A stretch of 64,000 nt of DNA from CAZPXZ01 sp965219495 (GTDB lineage: Bacteria > Pseudomonadota > Alphaproteobacteria > Rhodobacterales > CAZPXZ01): NCBI GenBank assembly GCA_965219495.1, contig OZ244777.1, forward strand, positions 3,410,001 through 3,474,000, in the 5' to 3' direction. Each line of letters opens with the position of its first letter. The stretch's first letter is position 1. The position numbers and the translations under genes are program-made. This document shows, piece by piece, positions 44,076 to 53,723 of this stretch. The notes below the pieces were generated by a model. That model was not told the origin of the DNA and ran no database searches. It saw only the letters and a list, made by a program, of their open reading frames with translations.

Positions 44076-45101
44076 GTGACGCGGATACTGCCAACCGAAC
44101 TCATGGGCAGTTACGCGCTGCCGAGCTGGCTCTGGATCGTCATCGAGCGCGCCGAAGAGATTGGCGATCTCGGCGAGAGCGACCTTCACGAGACACTTGA
44201 CGATGCGGTGCGCATGGCTCTGGCGGATCAGGAACGGGCCGAGCTCGATGTCGTGACCGACGGCGAGATGCGGCGGCGCGACTTTATTCAGAACTTCTAC
44301 GGACTGATGACCGGGCTGAAGGAACTGCCGCCGGCGCGTCGGTTTGGCTCCGCCGGGTACGATCAGAATCCACGCTACGAGGTTGTCGACAGGATCTCTG
44401 CGCCGAACGGCCTTGGTATCGTGGACGAGGTGGCATTTCTGCGCCGTCACACGACGTTGCCCTTCAAGGTCTGCGTGCCAGGGCCCATCACATTGTCCCT
44501 GCCACTCGTCCTGAAGCGGGGATATGCGGACAAGCGAGCGCTGCTCGAGGACATGATCGCCATCGTCAACGCCGAGATGAAGGCGCTTCAGCGGGCCGGC
44601 GTCGACTACATGCAGGTTGACGAGCCTCGGTATGCGACCAGCCATGAGGACGCACGGCAACTCGTGCGAATTTTCAATGCCACCCGCGAGGGCGTGGAGG
44701 CGCGCATCGGTCTGCACCTTTGCTTCGGGAACTTCAGGGGCCGGTCGCGCGACCGGCGAGACTACCGTTACCTGTTCCCGGCCCTGCGCGATGCGCACTG
44801 CGACCAGGTAAACCTGGAGTTCGCCAATCGAGAGTACAAGCAGATCGAGTTGATCGCCGACATTGCGGCCGACCGCGACGTCGGTGTTGGCGTCGTCGAC
44901 GTCAAGTCGTTCTTCGTGGAGACGCCGCAAGAAGTCGCCGACGGGATCCGCATGGCGCTGAAGCATGCGCCCGCCGAGCGCATCGTGGTGACGCCGGATT
45001 GTGGTTTCAACCACTGCCCGAGACACGTGGCCTACGGCAAGATATGCGCGATGGTCGAAGGCGTCACGATCGTGCGCAAGGAGTTGGCTGGCCGCGACTA
45101 G
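44076..45101 (+). CDS. Cobalamin-independent methionine synthase (MetE C-domain)-like protein
   Basis: A single-domain MetE-C-type barrel. Landmarks: RILPTELMGSYALPSW, DVVTDGEMRRRDFI, VCVPGPITLS, GVDYMQVDEPRYA, IGLHLCFGN (zinc-site H-x-C) and VVTPDCGFNHCPR (third ligand). The frame is open to 43986, but GTG at 44076 begins at the conserved core, whereas the earlier start would overlap the promoter. Stand-alone proteins of this kind often use methylated compounds other than methyltetrahydrofolate. Divergence from the TRAP operon suggests it acts on the imported compound. Confidence 0.8.
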   Translation: MTRILPTELMGSYALPSWLWIVIERAEEIGDLGESDLHETLDDAVRMALADQERAELDVVTDGEMRRRDFIQNFYGLMTGLKELPPARRFGSAGYDQNPRYEVVDRISAPNGLGIVDEVAFLRRHTTLPFKVCVPGPITLSLPLVLKRGYADKRALLEDMIAIVNAEMKALQRAGVDYMQVDEPRYATSHEDARQLVRIFNATREGVEARIGLHLCFGNFRGRSRDRRDYRYLFPALRDAHCDQVNLEFANREYKQIELIADIAADRDVGVGVVDVKSFFVETPQEVADGIRMALKHAPAERIVVTPDCGFNHCPRHVAYGKICAMVEGVTIVRKELAGRD

Positions 45102-46028
45102 GATCTTGCGCTGCCACTCAACGCTTCACAAGCGATTACCTGCTGGTTTCGCCACATTTCTCCACCCACCCCTTCCCGGTGGACGGTTGTCTGCCCGGCG
45201 TGGCGTCTAGCTGCTGCCGCCTACGACCGGGCCAGTTCGGAAACGGGATCGCCTGGCGCCCGCATATTTCATGCAAGGTCTTGCGTGGAGGTGAGAAACG
45301 ACCTGTAACTCGTTGAAATAAAAACAGAAACACGAACCCGGATAGCGGTGCCCGTGAATCCGGACAGCATCGCGTCGTGCAAGACCCGCGCAGCGCGGCG
45401 GATCGCTCCGTTTGCAGCGTATGAGGAGGAACGCATCATCCGTTTTCCCGGGCTCTCCGCCCGCCGGTTGCACCGCGAGATCCGCGATCTGGTTTATGCC
45501 GGCAGCTTTGTGGGCCGCTTCGAGACGCCGCCCCGGCGGCAGGCGCAGGTGAATTTCGCTGCATCCCGGAGACCGCCTCCGATGGTCCATCAAGGGCCGC
45601 GTTTTCCAGACCGAAGTCTGCCGATGTCAGGAGTTCCGAATTGCGGTATTCGAGCAACGGAGAAGGGAGAGCTGCGTCGTACGATGGCTACGGGAAGGGG
45701 TGCGTCCTGGCGTGCTGACCGACGTGTATTTGCCAAGCCGGCGACTACGGAATATTTGCCAAGAGGGCCGATGTTCGGGTGCGTTTCCTGGGAACGCGTG
45801 ACAGGGTTCGACGGGAACGAGTATCGGTTTGGGTCCGGAACCGGGCAACGGGATGTCGGCCGGCATGGGCGCCATGCGGAGTTCCCTTCGTAAAACGGGT
45901 GGTTGTTTGCGAATGCCGAGCGGAGTTCGCAGGAACGGATGCATATGGCGCCGACGCGCACTCGGCTCGGGAGGCTTCGTTCAGGGCTTGCGGAAGGACC
46001 GCCAATGCCTCCAGGGTTTTCTTGAGGG
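45102..46028. other. Gene-poor region with IS21 fragment
   Basis: About 930 bases between the MetE-like gene and the RpiR gene. Apart from a transposase fragment at 45414-45563, nothing is recognised. Confidence 0.45.
45414..45563 (+). pseudogene. Fragment of an IS21-type IstA transposase
   Basis: Reads IIRFPGLSARRLHREIRDLV, then FVGRFETPPRRQAQVNFA, matching the IstA stretch ...FP.LS..RL.REIR..GY...RFETPPG.QAQVDF. The catalytic Asp position has become Asn and the rest is missing. Confidence 0.5.
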
Positions 46029-46925
46029 CTAGCGCTTCCGCGGCGATTCGGCAGTGACGGGTTTCGTTGTCCCCGTGGTCGTTTGTTGGATGCGCGCATC
46101 CCGATAATATCCGAGAGCGATGACCAGGGATTGCGCCAGTACGATTGGCGCAGCCAGTGGGCGGAATCGGTGGACCTCGGTATCGCGAACCACGAAACAA
46201 AGCGTGGAATTGCGGGCAAGCGGGCTCATCAAGGAATCGGTGATGGCGAGCACGCGAACATTGCGAATGTGGGCGTCCGAAATTGCCTCCACGACCGGCT
46301 GGGCGTATTCGGCAAAACTGACCCCAATCAGCAGGTCATTCTCGCCCATGGTTGCGACCTGCTGAGGCACCATTCCACCAACCGAGTCGAGCAGGCTGCA
46401 GCGGTATTCGAGCCGGATCAGGCCGTAAGCCAGATAGGCGGCGACCGGAAAGGCGCGTCGTTGCCCTATGACGTAAGTTGCGTCTGCACTGTCCATCATT
46501 TGAACGGCTTCCCGCAATTCGTCGCCATTCATGTCCGCCTTCAGGTGATCGAGGGCAAGGGTGGACGCATTCGCAAACTCGTTCAGAATCGCGAGAGGGT
46601 TTTCCTTGGCGGCCTCCTCCAACTTGCCGCGATGCTCGTGGATCTGGTCCCGGAACGAGGGGGCGCCTTCGATCAGCCGCAGTCGAAAAACCTGCTGCAT
46701 TTCCGTGAAGCCTGAAAAGCCGAATGTTTTCGCGAACCGGATAAGGGTGGAAGGCTGGACGCCGGCCTCCTTTGCCGTCTCCGCCACCGTCTGTAGTGCG
46801 AACCGGTTGGGATCTCCCAAAGCGTATTGGGCGATTCGCTTCAGGTGCGGGCTCAGAGCCTCGAATTGGTGCTGAAAAACCTCGCGCAGCCGGTCGAATT
46901 CCCTCGGCGCTTCCGTACTTTTCAT
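46029..46925 (-). CDS. MurR/RpiR-family transcriptional regulator
   Basis: A 298-residue regulator: N-terminal RpiR helix-turn-helix (FALQTVAETAKEAGVQPSTL, IRFAKTFGFSGFTEMQQVF) and C-terminal SIS domain (~130-270, with ADATYVIGQRRAFPVAAYLA and VLAITDS). SIS domains bind phosphosugars or related acids. The ATG at 46925 has AGGAG six bases upstream. Divergent from the dehydrogenase-Liv transporter unit, which it likely controls. Confidence 0.9.
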   Translation of the reverse strand: MKSTEAPREFDRLREVFQHQFEALSPHLKRIAQYALGDPNRFALQTVAETAKEAGVQPSTLIRFAKTFGFSGFTEMQQVFRLRLIEGAPSFRDQIHEHRGKLEEAAKENPLAILNEFANASTLALDHLKADMNGDELREAVQMMDSADATYVIGQRRAFPVAAYLAYGLIRLEYRCSLLDSVGGMVPQQVATMGENDLLIGVSFAEYAQPVVEAISDAHIRNVRVLAITDSLMSPLARNSTLCFVVRDTEVHRFRPLAAPIVLAQSLVIALGYYRDARIQQTTTGTTKPVTAESPRKR

Positions 46926-47131
46926 GCGTTGCTCCTGTGCCTGGTTGTCGGGTCCGGTCTGCGAGAGAGGGCGCCCCAGAGATTGGGCGCACTTGTAGCA
47001 CAATTCCGGAAAGCATAATTGAACGAAAATTCGTTCTTGACTCATCATTGCGAATCAGCGCACTGTTTGAACGTATGTTGCAAGCCCGCAGAATTGTGGG
47101 AATGAATATTCAAATCCAGAGAAGGGTGATC

Positions 47132-48061
47132 GTGAAGGACAAGGTTGGATTTGCTGGCGCCGGGTTGATGGGACGGGGCATGGCGAAGAACATTCTGGCC
47201 GCCGGGTATCCGCTGGCCGTCGTGGCCCATCGGGACCGCGAGCCGGTCGAGATGTTGATCGGCCTCGGCGCGACGGAATTCGGCAGCTACCGGGAACTCG
47301 CGGAGGCCACGGACATCACACTGATTTGCGTGACCGGAACGCCCGAGGTCGAAAACATAGTCTTTCAGCAGAACGGATTGCTGGAAGGAGCGCACGACGG
47401 CCTGATTGTGGTCGATTGCTCCACCAGCGAACCCGGCTCGAGTGGGCAGATCGCAATTGCCATGGGCGAACGGGGCGCGTCTTTCGTTGACGCCCCCCTT
47501 GCGCGCACGCCAGTTGAAGCGGAAGCGGGACGTCTGAATTGCATGGTGGGGGCGTCGCCAACCGACTTTTCGCGCATTCAACCCGTATTGGAAGCCTGCT
47601 GCGAGAACATTTTTCACATGGGGCCGGTTGGCTCGGGCCACAAGTCCAAGCTCGTCTACAACTTTATCACGATGGGATACGCGGCGTTGATATCTGAGGC
47701 GCTCTGCGCCTGCGTAGCCACCGAAGTCGACCTGAAGCGGTTTTCCGATGTCGTGAAGGCAGGTGCGGCAAACAGTGGGATCTTCCAGTTGATCGCCCCG
47801 CAGGCGATAGAAACGGGGGACTGCTCCGGTCTCAATTTCAGCTTGGCGAACGCGGAAAAGGACATTCGCTACTACAACCGAATGATCGACTCGGTTCCAT
47901 TGACCGGCAATCTCGGGCGGGCGCTGCAGCATGCGCTCATACAGGGGCTCAACCTCGGCTATGCGAAGGGCTTGGTCGGAGACCTGCTGCGAGTGCAGGA
48001 AAAGCTCAACGGGATCACGATCCTGAACCAGGAACCACAGGGCGCCGCCAGAACGGAGTGA
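47132..48061 (+). CDS. 3-hydroxyisobutyrate dehydrogenase-family oxidoreductase
   Basis: A 309-residue beta-hydroxyacid dehydrogenase. NAD(P) motif GFAGAGLMGRGMAKN; DCSTSEPGSS substrate loop; GPVGSGHKSKLVYN with the catalytic lysine. It oxidises a hydroxy acid or reduces a semialdehyde. GTG at 47132 with AAGGG upstream is chosen; the frame open to 46772 overlaps the divergent regulator. First gene of the Liv-type transport unit, so it may act on the transported compound. Confidence 0.87.
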   Translation: MKDKVGFAGAGLMGRGMAKNILAAGYPLAVVAHRDREPVEMLIGLGATEFGSYRELAEATDITLICVTGTPEVENIVFQQNGLLEGAHDGLIVVDCSTSEPGSSGQIAIAMGERGASFVDAPLARTPVEAEAGRLNCMVGASPTDFSRIQPVLEACCENIFHMGPVGSGHKSKLVYNFITMGYAALISEALCACVATEVDLKRFSDVVKAGAANSGIFQLIAPQAIETGDCSGLNFSLANAEKDIRYYNRMIDSVPLTGNLGRALQHALIQGLNLGYAKGLVGDLLRVQEKLNGITILNQEPQGAARTE

Positions 48062-48113
48062 ACCGCGAACGCTTGTATGGGAGAAACCGATTTCACAAAG
48101 GAGGAAAGGAACG

Positions 48114-49409
48114 ATGCCACGTAAGAAATTCACGCGACGTTCATTGCTTAGGAACGCTGGCCTGCTTTCGGCGGGAGGCGCAGTCACCTTCATGGGACCA
48201 TGGCGCTACAACCACGCATACGCCGCCGCCTCGGATAAGCCAATCCTGATTGGCATGACATCTGACGCCTCGGGGCAATACGCCAATTCCGGCGCTTCTG
48301 ACCGGCGCGGCATGCTGATGGCGATTTCCGAATTCAACACTCGAGGCGGTGTGCTTGGACGCAGGGTGGAGACGAAGCACTTCGACACCGAAACGACTCC
48401 CGCGACAGGCAGTCGTGTGGCCGAACGCCTGATTGCGCGCCACGAAAGCGCCTTCCTGATCGGTGCGGTCAGTTCGGGAGTCGCCAACGCGATCTCGCAA
48501 GTGGCCCAGAAATATGGAACCGTGTACCTCAATACAAACTCGAGCTCGCCTACCGAATCGGGCAAGAACTGCCATCGTGTCAAGTTCGTGTGGGACGGAA
48601 ACGGCGCCAACTTTGCGCAAGCGGCGGTCAAGAACGCAATGGCCGCTTATGGAACGAAGTGGTTGCTGTTAACCAACGACTACGTCTGGGGCCACAACAC
48701 TTCGGCCGCGACGCGTCGGTTGGTCGAGCAGTTTGGCGGGGAGATTATCGACGAGATTCTGGTGCCGCAGGGAACGCGCGATTTCAGTTCCATGTTGCTG
48801 AAGGTCCAGCAGGCGTCTCCGCAAGTCGTCGCGGCGGCGGTAGGCGGTGATGATCAGAAAGCGATGCGCCAGCAAGTCGCCCAGCTCGGGCTGGCGGAGG
48901 GAATGGCCTGGATCAATAACCAGCAGGATTGGCCCGACGTATACGGTTTGCCCCTTGACAACCTGTTCGGCGTATTCGGCACCACGTGGTACTGGAAGCT
49001 CGACCTGCCCGGTGTCTCGGAATTCGTGCAACGTTATCAGGCGGCTTACCCGGACACCCGCATGCGCGTACCGGGGAATGTCTTCTACAACGGCTACATG
49101 GCAACGCGAGAGTTGCTGAGCGCTGTCGAGCGGGCGGGAACCACCGACAACCGAAGGGTGATCCGGGAACTGGAAAATCTGAAGGTTTCGGCGCGTGACC
49201 GGATGCAGCATCACGACGCGTACATGAACCCCGATACGCATCAGATGCAGCAGTCGGTTTATCTGGCGACCGCCAATCACGGCGCCGAGGACCCCGATGA
49301 CATGTTCAAGATCTTGAGCCAATCCAGTCCGGAAGAGATCCGGGATGGCGGAGCGGATGCAGCTTGCCAGTTGGAGTCGCTCGACGACACGCCGTCTTAC
49401 GAAATGTAG
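48114..49409 (+). CDS. Branched-chain amino acid/amide-type ABC substrate-binding protein
   Basis: A 431-residue receptor with a Tat-like leader (RRSLLRNAGLLSAGGAVTF). LivK-type landmarks: ILIGMTSDASGQYANSGASD, GMLMAISEFNTRGGVLGRRV and FLIGAVSSGVANAISQVA. It feeds the LivHMGF-type genes that follow. These receptors bind amino acids, amides, urea or aromatic acids; the substrate here is unknown. Confidence 0.9.
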   Translation: MPRKKFTRRSLLRNAGLLSAGGAVTFMGPWRYNHAYAAASDKPILIGMTSDASGQYANSGASDRRGMLMAISEFNTRGGVLGRRVETKHFDTETTPATGSRVAERLIARHESAFLIGAVSSGVANAISQVAQKYGTVYLNTNSSSPTESGKNCHRVKFVWDGNGANFAQAAVKNAMAAYGTKWLLLTNDYVWGHNTSAATRRLVEQFGGEIIDEILVPQGTRDFSSMLLKVQQASPQVVAAAVGGDDQKAMRQQVAQLGLAEGMAWINNQQDWPDVYGLPLDNLFGVFGTTWYWKLDLPGVSEFVQRYQAAYPDTRMRVPGNVFYNGYMATRELLSAVERAGTTDNRRVIRELENLKVSARDRMQHHDAYMNPDTHQMQQSVYLATANHGAEDPDDMFKILSQSSPEEIRDGGADAACQLESLDDTPSYEM

Positions 49410-49699
49410 GCGGCCCTCATACTGCCGCCAAATCCGCTTCGACCGGAGGCGGCGGCAGATCTTTCCGGGAAGAGGACGCTGAACTCCGAATTCACTTGCC
49501 TCGCGCTCTGTACGCCTTCAGTCGATCGGCGACCGCCGTCGCGGCAACCCCGCGACAACCACAATTCTCGCCCCTTCACCCTGCCGTCCTACACGATTCT
49601 TACGCCCCCGGACCCGGACTTGCTGACATTGTTGGGCCTGAATTCGCGTTCATCATTGACGGGTTGCATGTGTGTCCGCAGATCCGGAACCGCTTCGTC

Positions 49700-50620
49700 A
49701 TGCCGCACATTGTTCCGCATCTCCTGAACGGCCTGAGCCTGGGTCTTCTGTTCGCGCTGATCGCGCTGGGCTTCATGCTCATCGTCGGCGTCATGGAACT
49801 CATCAATCTCGCCCACGGATCGCTGTTCGCGCTTGGCGCCTATTTCGCCTTGGTGATTATTTCTCCCGATCTTGCCTGGCTCGGCTCCATCGGGGAGGGA
49901 TATCGAGCGCTTCCCTTGCCCGTGCGCTACGGGCTGGCAATCATCGTGGCCCCGGCATTGGTGGCAGTCGTCGGAATGGGCCTGGAGACTTGTATGCGCC
50001 GGACCTACGGGAAGAAGGCGGAATACGGTTTGCTCTTGACCTTCGGTGCGGCCTTGGTCATCGAAGAGACCATTCGGCTTGTCTGGGGACCTTCCGAGCA
50101 ATTCCTGCAGGTTCCGGACGCAATTTCCGGCGCCTTTGTACTCGCGGGACTGATCTACTCGAAGTACAAAGTCTTCGCGGCGTTGTTCGCGGTTGTTGCC
50201 ATCATGCTGGTTTGGCTTTTCCTTGAACGAACGCCATACGGAGCCATCGTCAAGGCCGGCGCCCATGACAGCGAAATGGTCCGGGCACTGGGAATCAACC
50301 TGAAAAAACTGCGTTTGCTGGTGTTTGGTCTCGGAGCCGGATTGGCGGGCTTCGCCGGGGTCGTGTTGACGCCGATCTGGGGACTGCGCCCCCATGTGGG
50401 CGTCGATGCCGTCATTCCGGCATTTCTGATCATTGTGCTTGGCGGAATTGGCAGCTTCTGGGGCGCCGTTCTCGGTGGCATCCTGGTGGGACTGGCGGTC
50501 GGGATTACGGGCGCCTACGCTTCGGAGTGGTCGCTTCTATCAATGTATCTCCTTCTGATCGCGGTCGTTTCAGTTCGCGCTCGCGGCCTTTTCGGCAAGA
50601 AAAGCGCACTGGAAATGTAA
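49700..50620 (+). CDS. livH: ABC permease, LivH type
   Basis: A 306-residue permease starting MPHIVPHLLNGLSLGLLFAL. Landmarks: MELINLAHGSLFALGAYF, GLLLTFGAALVIEETIRLVWG and the C-terminal VLGGIGSFWGAVLGGILVG. The frame is open back to 49364 without credible protein. About 290 bases separate it from the receptor gene, with no other gene visible. Partner of LivM, next. Confidence 0.9.
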   Translation: MPHIVPHLLNGLSLGLLFALIALGFMLIVGVMELINLAHGSLFALGAYFALVIISPDLAWLGSIGEGYRALPLPVRYGLAIIVAPALVAVVGMGLETCMRRTYGKKAEYGLLLTFGAALVIEETIRLVWGPSEQFLQVPDAISGAFVLAGLIYSKYKVFAALFAVVAIMLVWLFLERTPYGAIVKAGAHDSEMVRALGINLKKLRLLVFGLGAGLAGFAGVVLTPIWGLRPHVGVDAVIPAFLIIVLGGIGSFWGAVLGGILVGLAVGITGAYASEWSLLSMYLLLIAVVSVRARGLFGKKSALEM

Positions 50621-50621
50621 G

Positions 50622-51650
50622 ATGGCCTCGCGCCCGACCACCGTAAGCCGCTGGATCTCCCGTGAGACGGTATTCCTGCTGGTGGTTCTTGCGACGCTTC
50701 CGCTGTGGATCGAGCAAGTCGGCCTCTACCAGTATCTGGGCATCGAAATCGCGGTCTGGATGATCTACGGCCTCGGCTTCAATTTGCTGCTCGGCTATTC
50801 CGGCCTGCCGAGCTTCGGCCATGGCGCTTTTTTCGGAATCGGAGCCTATGCGTTCGGTCTGTTTCAGTTCTGGGTATTCGAGAGCCTGTTGCTGGCGATC
50901 GCCTTCGCGATCGTGGCGGCTTGGGCAGCGGGCGCGATTGTGGGTTGTTTCCTGTCCCACCGGCGCGGCATCTATTTCGCGCTGTTGACCATCGCTTTCG
51001 GCCAGTTGTTCTGGTTCATCGCGATCAAGTGGCACAGGGTGACCGGCGGTGAAGACGGGTTGCTGAATATTCCGCGCCCCGCTCTGAAGCTCGGTCTCGC
51101 GTCCATCGAACTGAACTCCAATGTGTCGCTGTTCTATTTTGTGCTTTTCGTTCTCGCGGTTCTTGTCGTTGTTCTTTGGCGGCTTGTGCATTCACCATTC
51201 GGAAAGGTGCTGCAGGCGATTCGGCAGAACGAAGTGAGGGCGCGCTTTGTCGGTTACAACGTCTGGCTATTCAAGTGGGCGGCATTCTCCCTGTCGGCGG
51301 CGATTGCGGGGCTGGCCGGTTCGTTGTTTTCGATGGCGCAGCAGAGCGCCTACCCGGATGTCATGGGTCTGCACGCATCCGGGGTGATTGTCATGATGAC
51401 CTTGATCGGCGGCGGTTTCGTCAGCTTTTGGGGGCCCGTCATCGGGGTCTCTGTCTATTTCCTGTCCCGGGACGTACTTGGCGCTCTCACCGAGACCTGG
51501 CTGCTCTGGTTCGGTCTGATCTTTGTTCTGGTGGTCCTGTTCAAACCGGAAGGCATCGCCGGAGCCTGGCAGCAGCATGTCGGCTCGAAAAACCTGTCGG
51601 CGTCGGCGCGGCTGGCGATGGCGCACCTTCTTTCCCTTGCTCGCAGGTGA
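50622..51650 (+). CDS. livM: ABC permease, LivM type
   Basis: A 342-residue permease: GLGFNLLLGYSGLPSFGHGA, FFGIGAYAFGLF, and MMTLIGGGFVSFWGPVIG. Begins one base after the livH stop and ends three bases before livG. Confidence 0.92.
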   Translation: MASRPTTVSRWISRETVFLLVVLATLPLWIEQVGLYQYLGIEIAVWMIYGLGFNLLLGYSGLPSFGHGAFFGIGAYAFGLFQFWVFESLLLAIAFAIVAAWAAGAIVGCFLSHRRGIYFALLTIAFGQLFWFIAIKWHRVTGGEDGLLNIPRPALKLGLASIELNSNVSLFYFVLFVLAVLVVVLWRLVHSPFGKVLQAIRQNEVRARFVGYNVWLFKWAAFSLSAAIAGLAGSLFSMAQQSAYPDVMGLHASGVIVMMTLIGGGFVSFWGPVIGVSVYFLSRDVLGALTETWLLWFGLIFVLVVLFKPEGIAGAWQQHVGSKNLSASARLAMAHLLSLARR

Positions 51651-51653
51651 TTC

Positions 51654-52397
51654 GTGGCACTGTTCGAAGCGCGTGGCATATACAAGCGGTTTGGGCTGCA
51701 GGTTGTGCTGGAGAACATCGATCTGCGCTTCGAATCCGGTCTCCTGAGCGGCATCATGGGACCCAACGGCGCCGGAAAGACCACTTGTTTCAATGTGTTG
51801 ACCGGCATGTTCAAACCCGACCGGGGCCGGGTCGTGTTCGACGGAGAGGACATCACCGGGTTGTCGCCGAACGCGATCGCGAGAAAGGGAATTTCGCGAT
51901 CCTTTCAGGTAATGAGTCTATTCGACGAATATTCCGCACTGGAAAACATCTTGATCGCATCGCCGGAGGTGCGCGAGCGCGGCTTTAACATGATCGACAT
52001 GTTGGCAGTGGATGGCGAGGCGGCCGACAAAGCCGCCCTGGTCCTGGCGCGCGTCGGATTGGCGGGCTGGGAGCGGCGCCGCGCCGGGGACTTGGCGTAC
52101 GGTGAGCGGCGCGCCTTGGAGATTGGCGTGGCGCTGGCCGCGCGGCCGCGCCTACTCTTTCTCGACGAGCCCACGTCAGGCCTCGGCACGGAAGCGATCG
52201 CGCGACTCGGCGACCTGGTTCGGGACCTGAAGCGCGAGTACTCGATTGTCGTGATCGAACACGATATGCAATTCCTGTTCGGCCTTGCTGACACGATTTC
52301 GGTCATCCATTGGGGTCAGGTGATAGCCTGCGGTCCCCCCGATGCGCTTCGCGAGAACAAATGGGTTCGGCGGTCCAATTTGGGAGCGCTGGCGTGA
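51654..52397 (+). CDS. livG: ABC ATPase, LivG type
   Basis: A 247-residue ATPase. Walker A GPNGAGKT, Q-loop ISRSFQVMSLF, Walker B LLFLDEPTSGLG and H-loop VIEHDMQF. The signature reads LAYGERR, the LSYG-type variant seen in LivG proteins. GTG start; the stop overlaps livF (GTGA). Confidence 0.92.
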   Translation: MALFEARGIYKRFGLQVVLENIDLRFESGLLSGIMGPNGAGKTTCFNVLTGMFKPDRGRVVFDGEDITGLSPNAIARKGISRSFQVMSLFDEYSALENILIASPEVRERGFNMIDMLAVDGEAADKAALVLARVGLAGWERRRAGDLAYGERRALEIGVALAARPRLLFLDEPTSGLGTEAIARLGDLVRDLKREYSIVVIEHDMQFLFGLADTISVIHWGQVIACGPPDALRENKWVRRSNLGALA

Positions 52398-53092
52398 TAC
52401 TGGAAGTTAGCGAAATCGACGCCTCGTATGGAGAAACCCAGGTCCTGTTTGGCGTGTCGCTGGAAGTCGGGCAGAGCGAGGTGGTGGCGGTGCTGGGTCC
52501 GAACGGCGCAGGCAAGACGACAACGCTGCGATCGATCCTGGGCCTGACACCGCCAAGGCGGGGCTCGATAAAATTCGCCGGGAGTGAGATCACAAACAAG
52601 GCAACCCACGAAATCGCGAGATTGGGGATTGGCTGGGTTCCAGACGATCGCCGCATCTTTCCTACCCTGACGGTGGCCAGAAACCTGCAAATCGCCCGGA
52701 AGCGGACCCGATTCCGGTCTTGGTCCCTCGGGGAGATGTTCGAGGTTTTCTCCGCCCTTGAGCATCTGATGGAGCGGGAATGTGAAAACCTGTCCGGAGG
52801 TGAAATGCAAATGGTCGCGATCAGTCGGGCGCTGCTCGGCGCGCCAGGCCTGGTGTTGTTCGACGAACCGTCCCAGGGCCTCGCGCCGATGATCGTGCAA
52901 GGCGTCATGGAGACGATCTCGCGCCTCAAGAAAGCCGGGATATCCGCCCTGGTCGTCGAGCAGAATGTGTCCACCGCGCTTCGGATCAGCGACCGCGTCT
53001 ACGTCATGGACCGGGGACGAATCGTCCATTCGGCTTCGGCAGACACCTTGCTGGCCGACGCCGATCTTCGTATGAGCTTGCTGGGAGTGTGA
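52394..53092 (+). CDS. livF: ABC ATPase, LivF type
   Basis: A 232-residue ATPase. Walker A GPNGAGKTT, GIGWVPDDRRIFPTLTVARN (Q-loop region typical of LivF), signature LSGGEMQM, Walker B LVLFDEPSQGLAP, H-like position VVEQNV. GTG at 52394 within the livG stop. Confidence 0.93.
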   Translation: MILEVSEIDASYGETQVLFGVSLEVGQSEVVAVLGPNGAGKTTTLRSILGLTPPRRGSIKFAGSEITNKATHEIARLGIGWVPDDRRIFPTLTVARNLQIARKRTRFRSWSLGEMFEVFSALEHLMERECENLSGGEMQMVAISRALLGAPGLVLFDEPSQGLAPMIVQGVMETISRLKKAGISALVVEQNVSTALRISDRVYVMDRGRIVHSASADTLLADADLRMSLLGV

Positions 53093-53096
53093 TCCG

Positions 53097-53723
53097 GTGG
53101 CGGCTCCGATACTCGAAGTCCGGGGGCTCATCAAGCGCTATACGAGAGGCTTGTTCTCTCGGAAGGAGACATTCCGGCTGTGCGCGGACTTCAGCGTGCG
53201 GGAGTCCGCCATCATCGGAGTCATGGGGCCGAATGGGTCGGGAAAAACCACTTTGTTCGAGTTAATTACGGGATCGAACACGCCGAGCGCCGGCTCGGTG
53301 AAGGTGATGGGGTCGAACATTCATGACGTCAAGTACGGCGAACGCGACCGATTGGCGATCCACTACCACCAGTCCTACCAGGTGCGGCGCTTTCGCAGAA
53401 CCAAGCCTTCCTTCCTGATGCAGCCTGCCGGCCATGACTATCCGATGGTGCACCTCTTCGACGAGCCGCAGTTCAACGCGCAGGACGGCTACATCGGCTT
53501 CATGCTGGATTTCTTTCGCAGATTGCGGGATGAAGACAGGCTTGTCCTCGTCTGCCTGCACCCGAACGAGCCCTTTCATATCGAACTCATGCAGGAAATC
53601 TGCGACCGCTTCATTTTCGTTTTCGCGGGCACCGTTCAGGAATATCCGGATTTCTGCTCTATGCTCGAAGGTCCAAGCGCCCGATCCTACCTGGGTCGGC
53701 TGGCCCCCGGATCCGCGCCATGA
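53097..53723 (+). CDS. Third, atypical ABC ATPase-like protein without signature motif
   Basis: A 208-residue protein. Walker A (MGPNGSGKTT) and a Walker B-like block (MVHLFDEPQFNAQ) are present, but the usual LSGGQ signature is absent; between them stands HQSYQVRRFRRTKPSFLMQP. LVLVCLHPNEPFHIELM occupies the H-loop position. Similar proteins accompany some Liv-type operons as far as I recall, so it is not simple decay. Without the signature it may not form a normal ATPase sandwich; it could regulate the transporter. GTG start, five bases after livF; stop overlaps the SDR gene (ATGA). Confidence 0.75.
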   Translation: MAAPILEVRGLIKRYTRGLFSRKETFRLCADFSVRESAIIGVMGPNGSGKTTLFELITGSNTPSAGSVKVMGSNIHDVKYGERDRLAIHYHQSYQVRRFRRTKPSFLMQPAGHDYPMVHLFDEPQFNAQDGYIGFMLDFFRRLRDEDRLVLVCLHPNEPFHIELMQEICDRFIFVFAGTVQEYPDFCSMLEGPSARSYLGRLAPGSAP

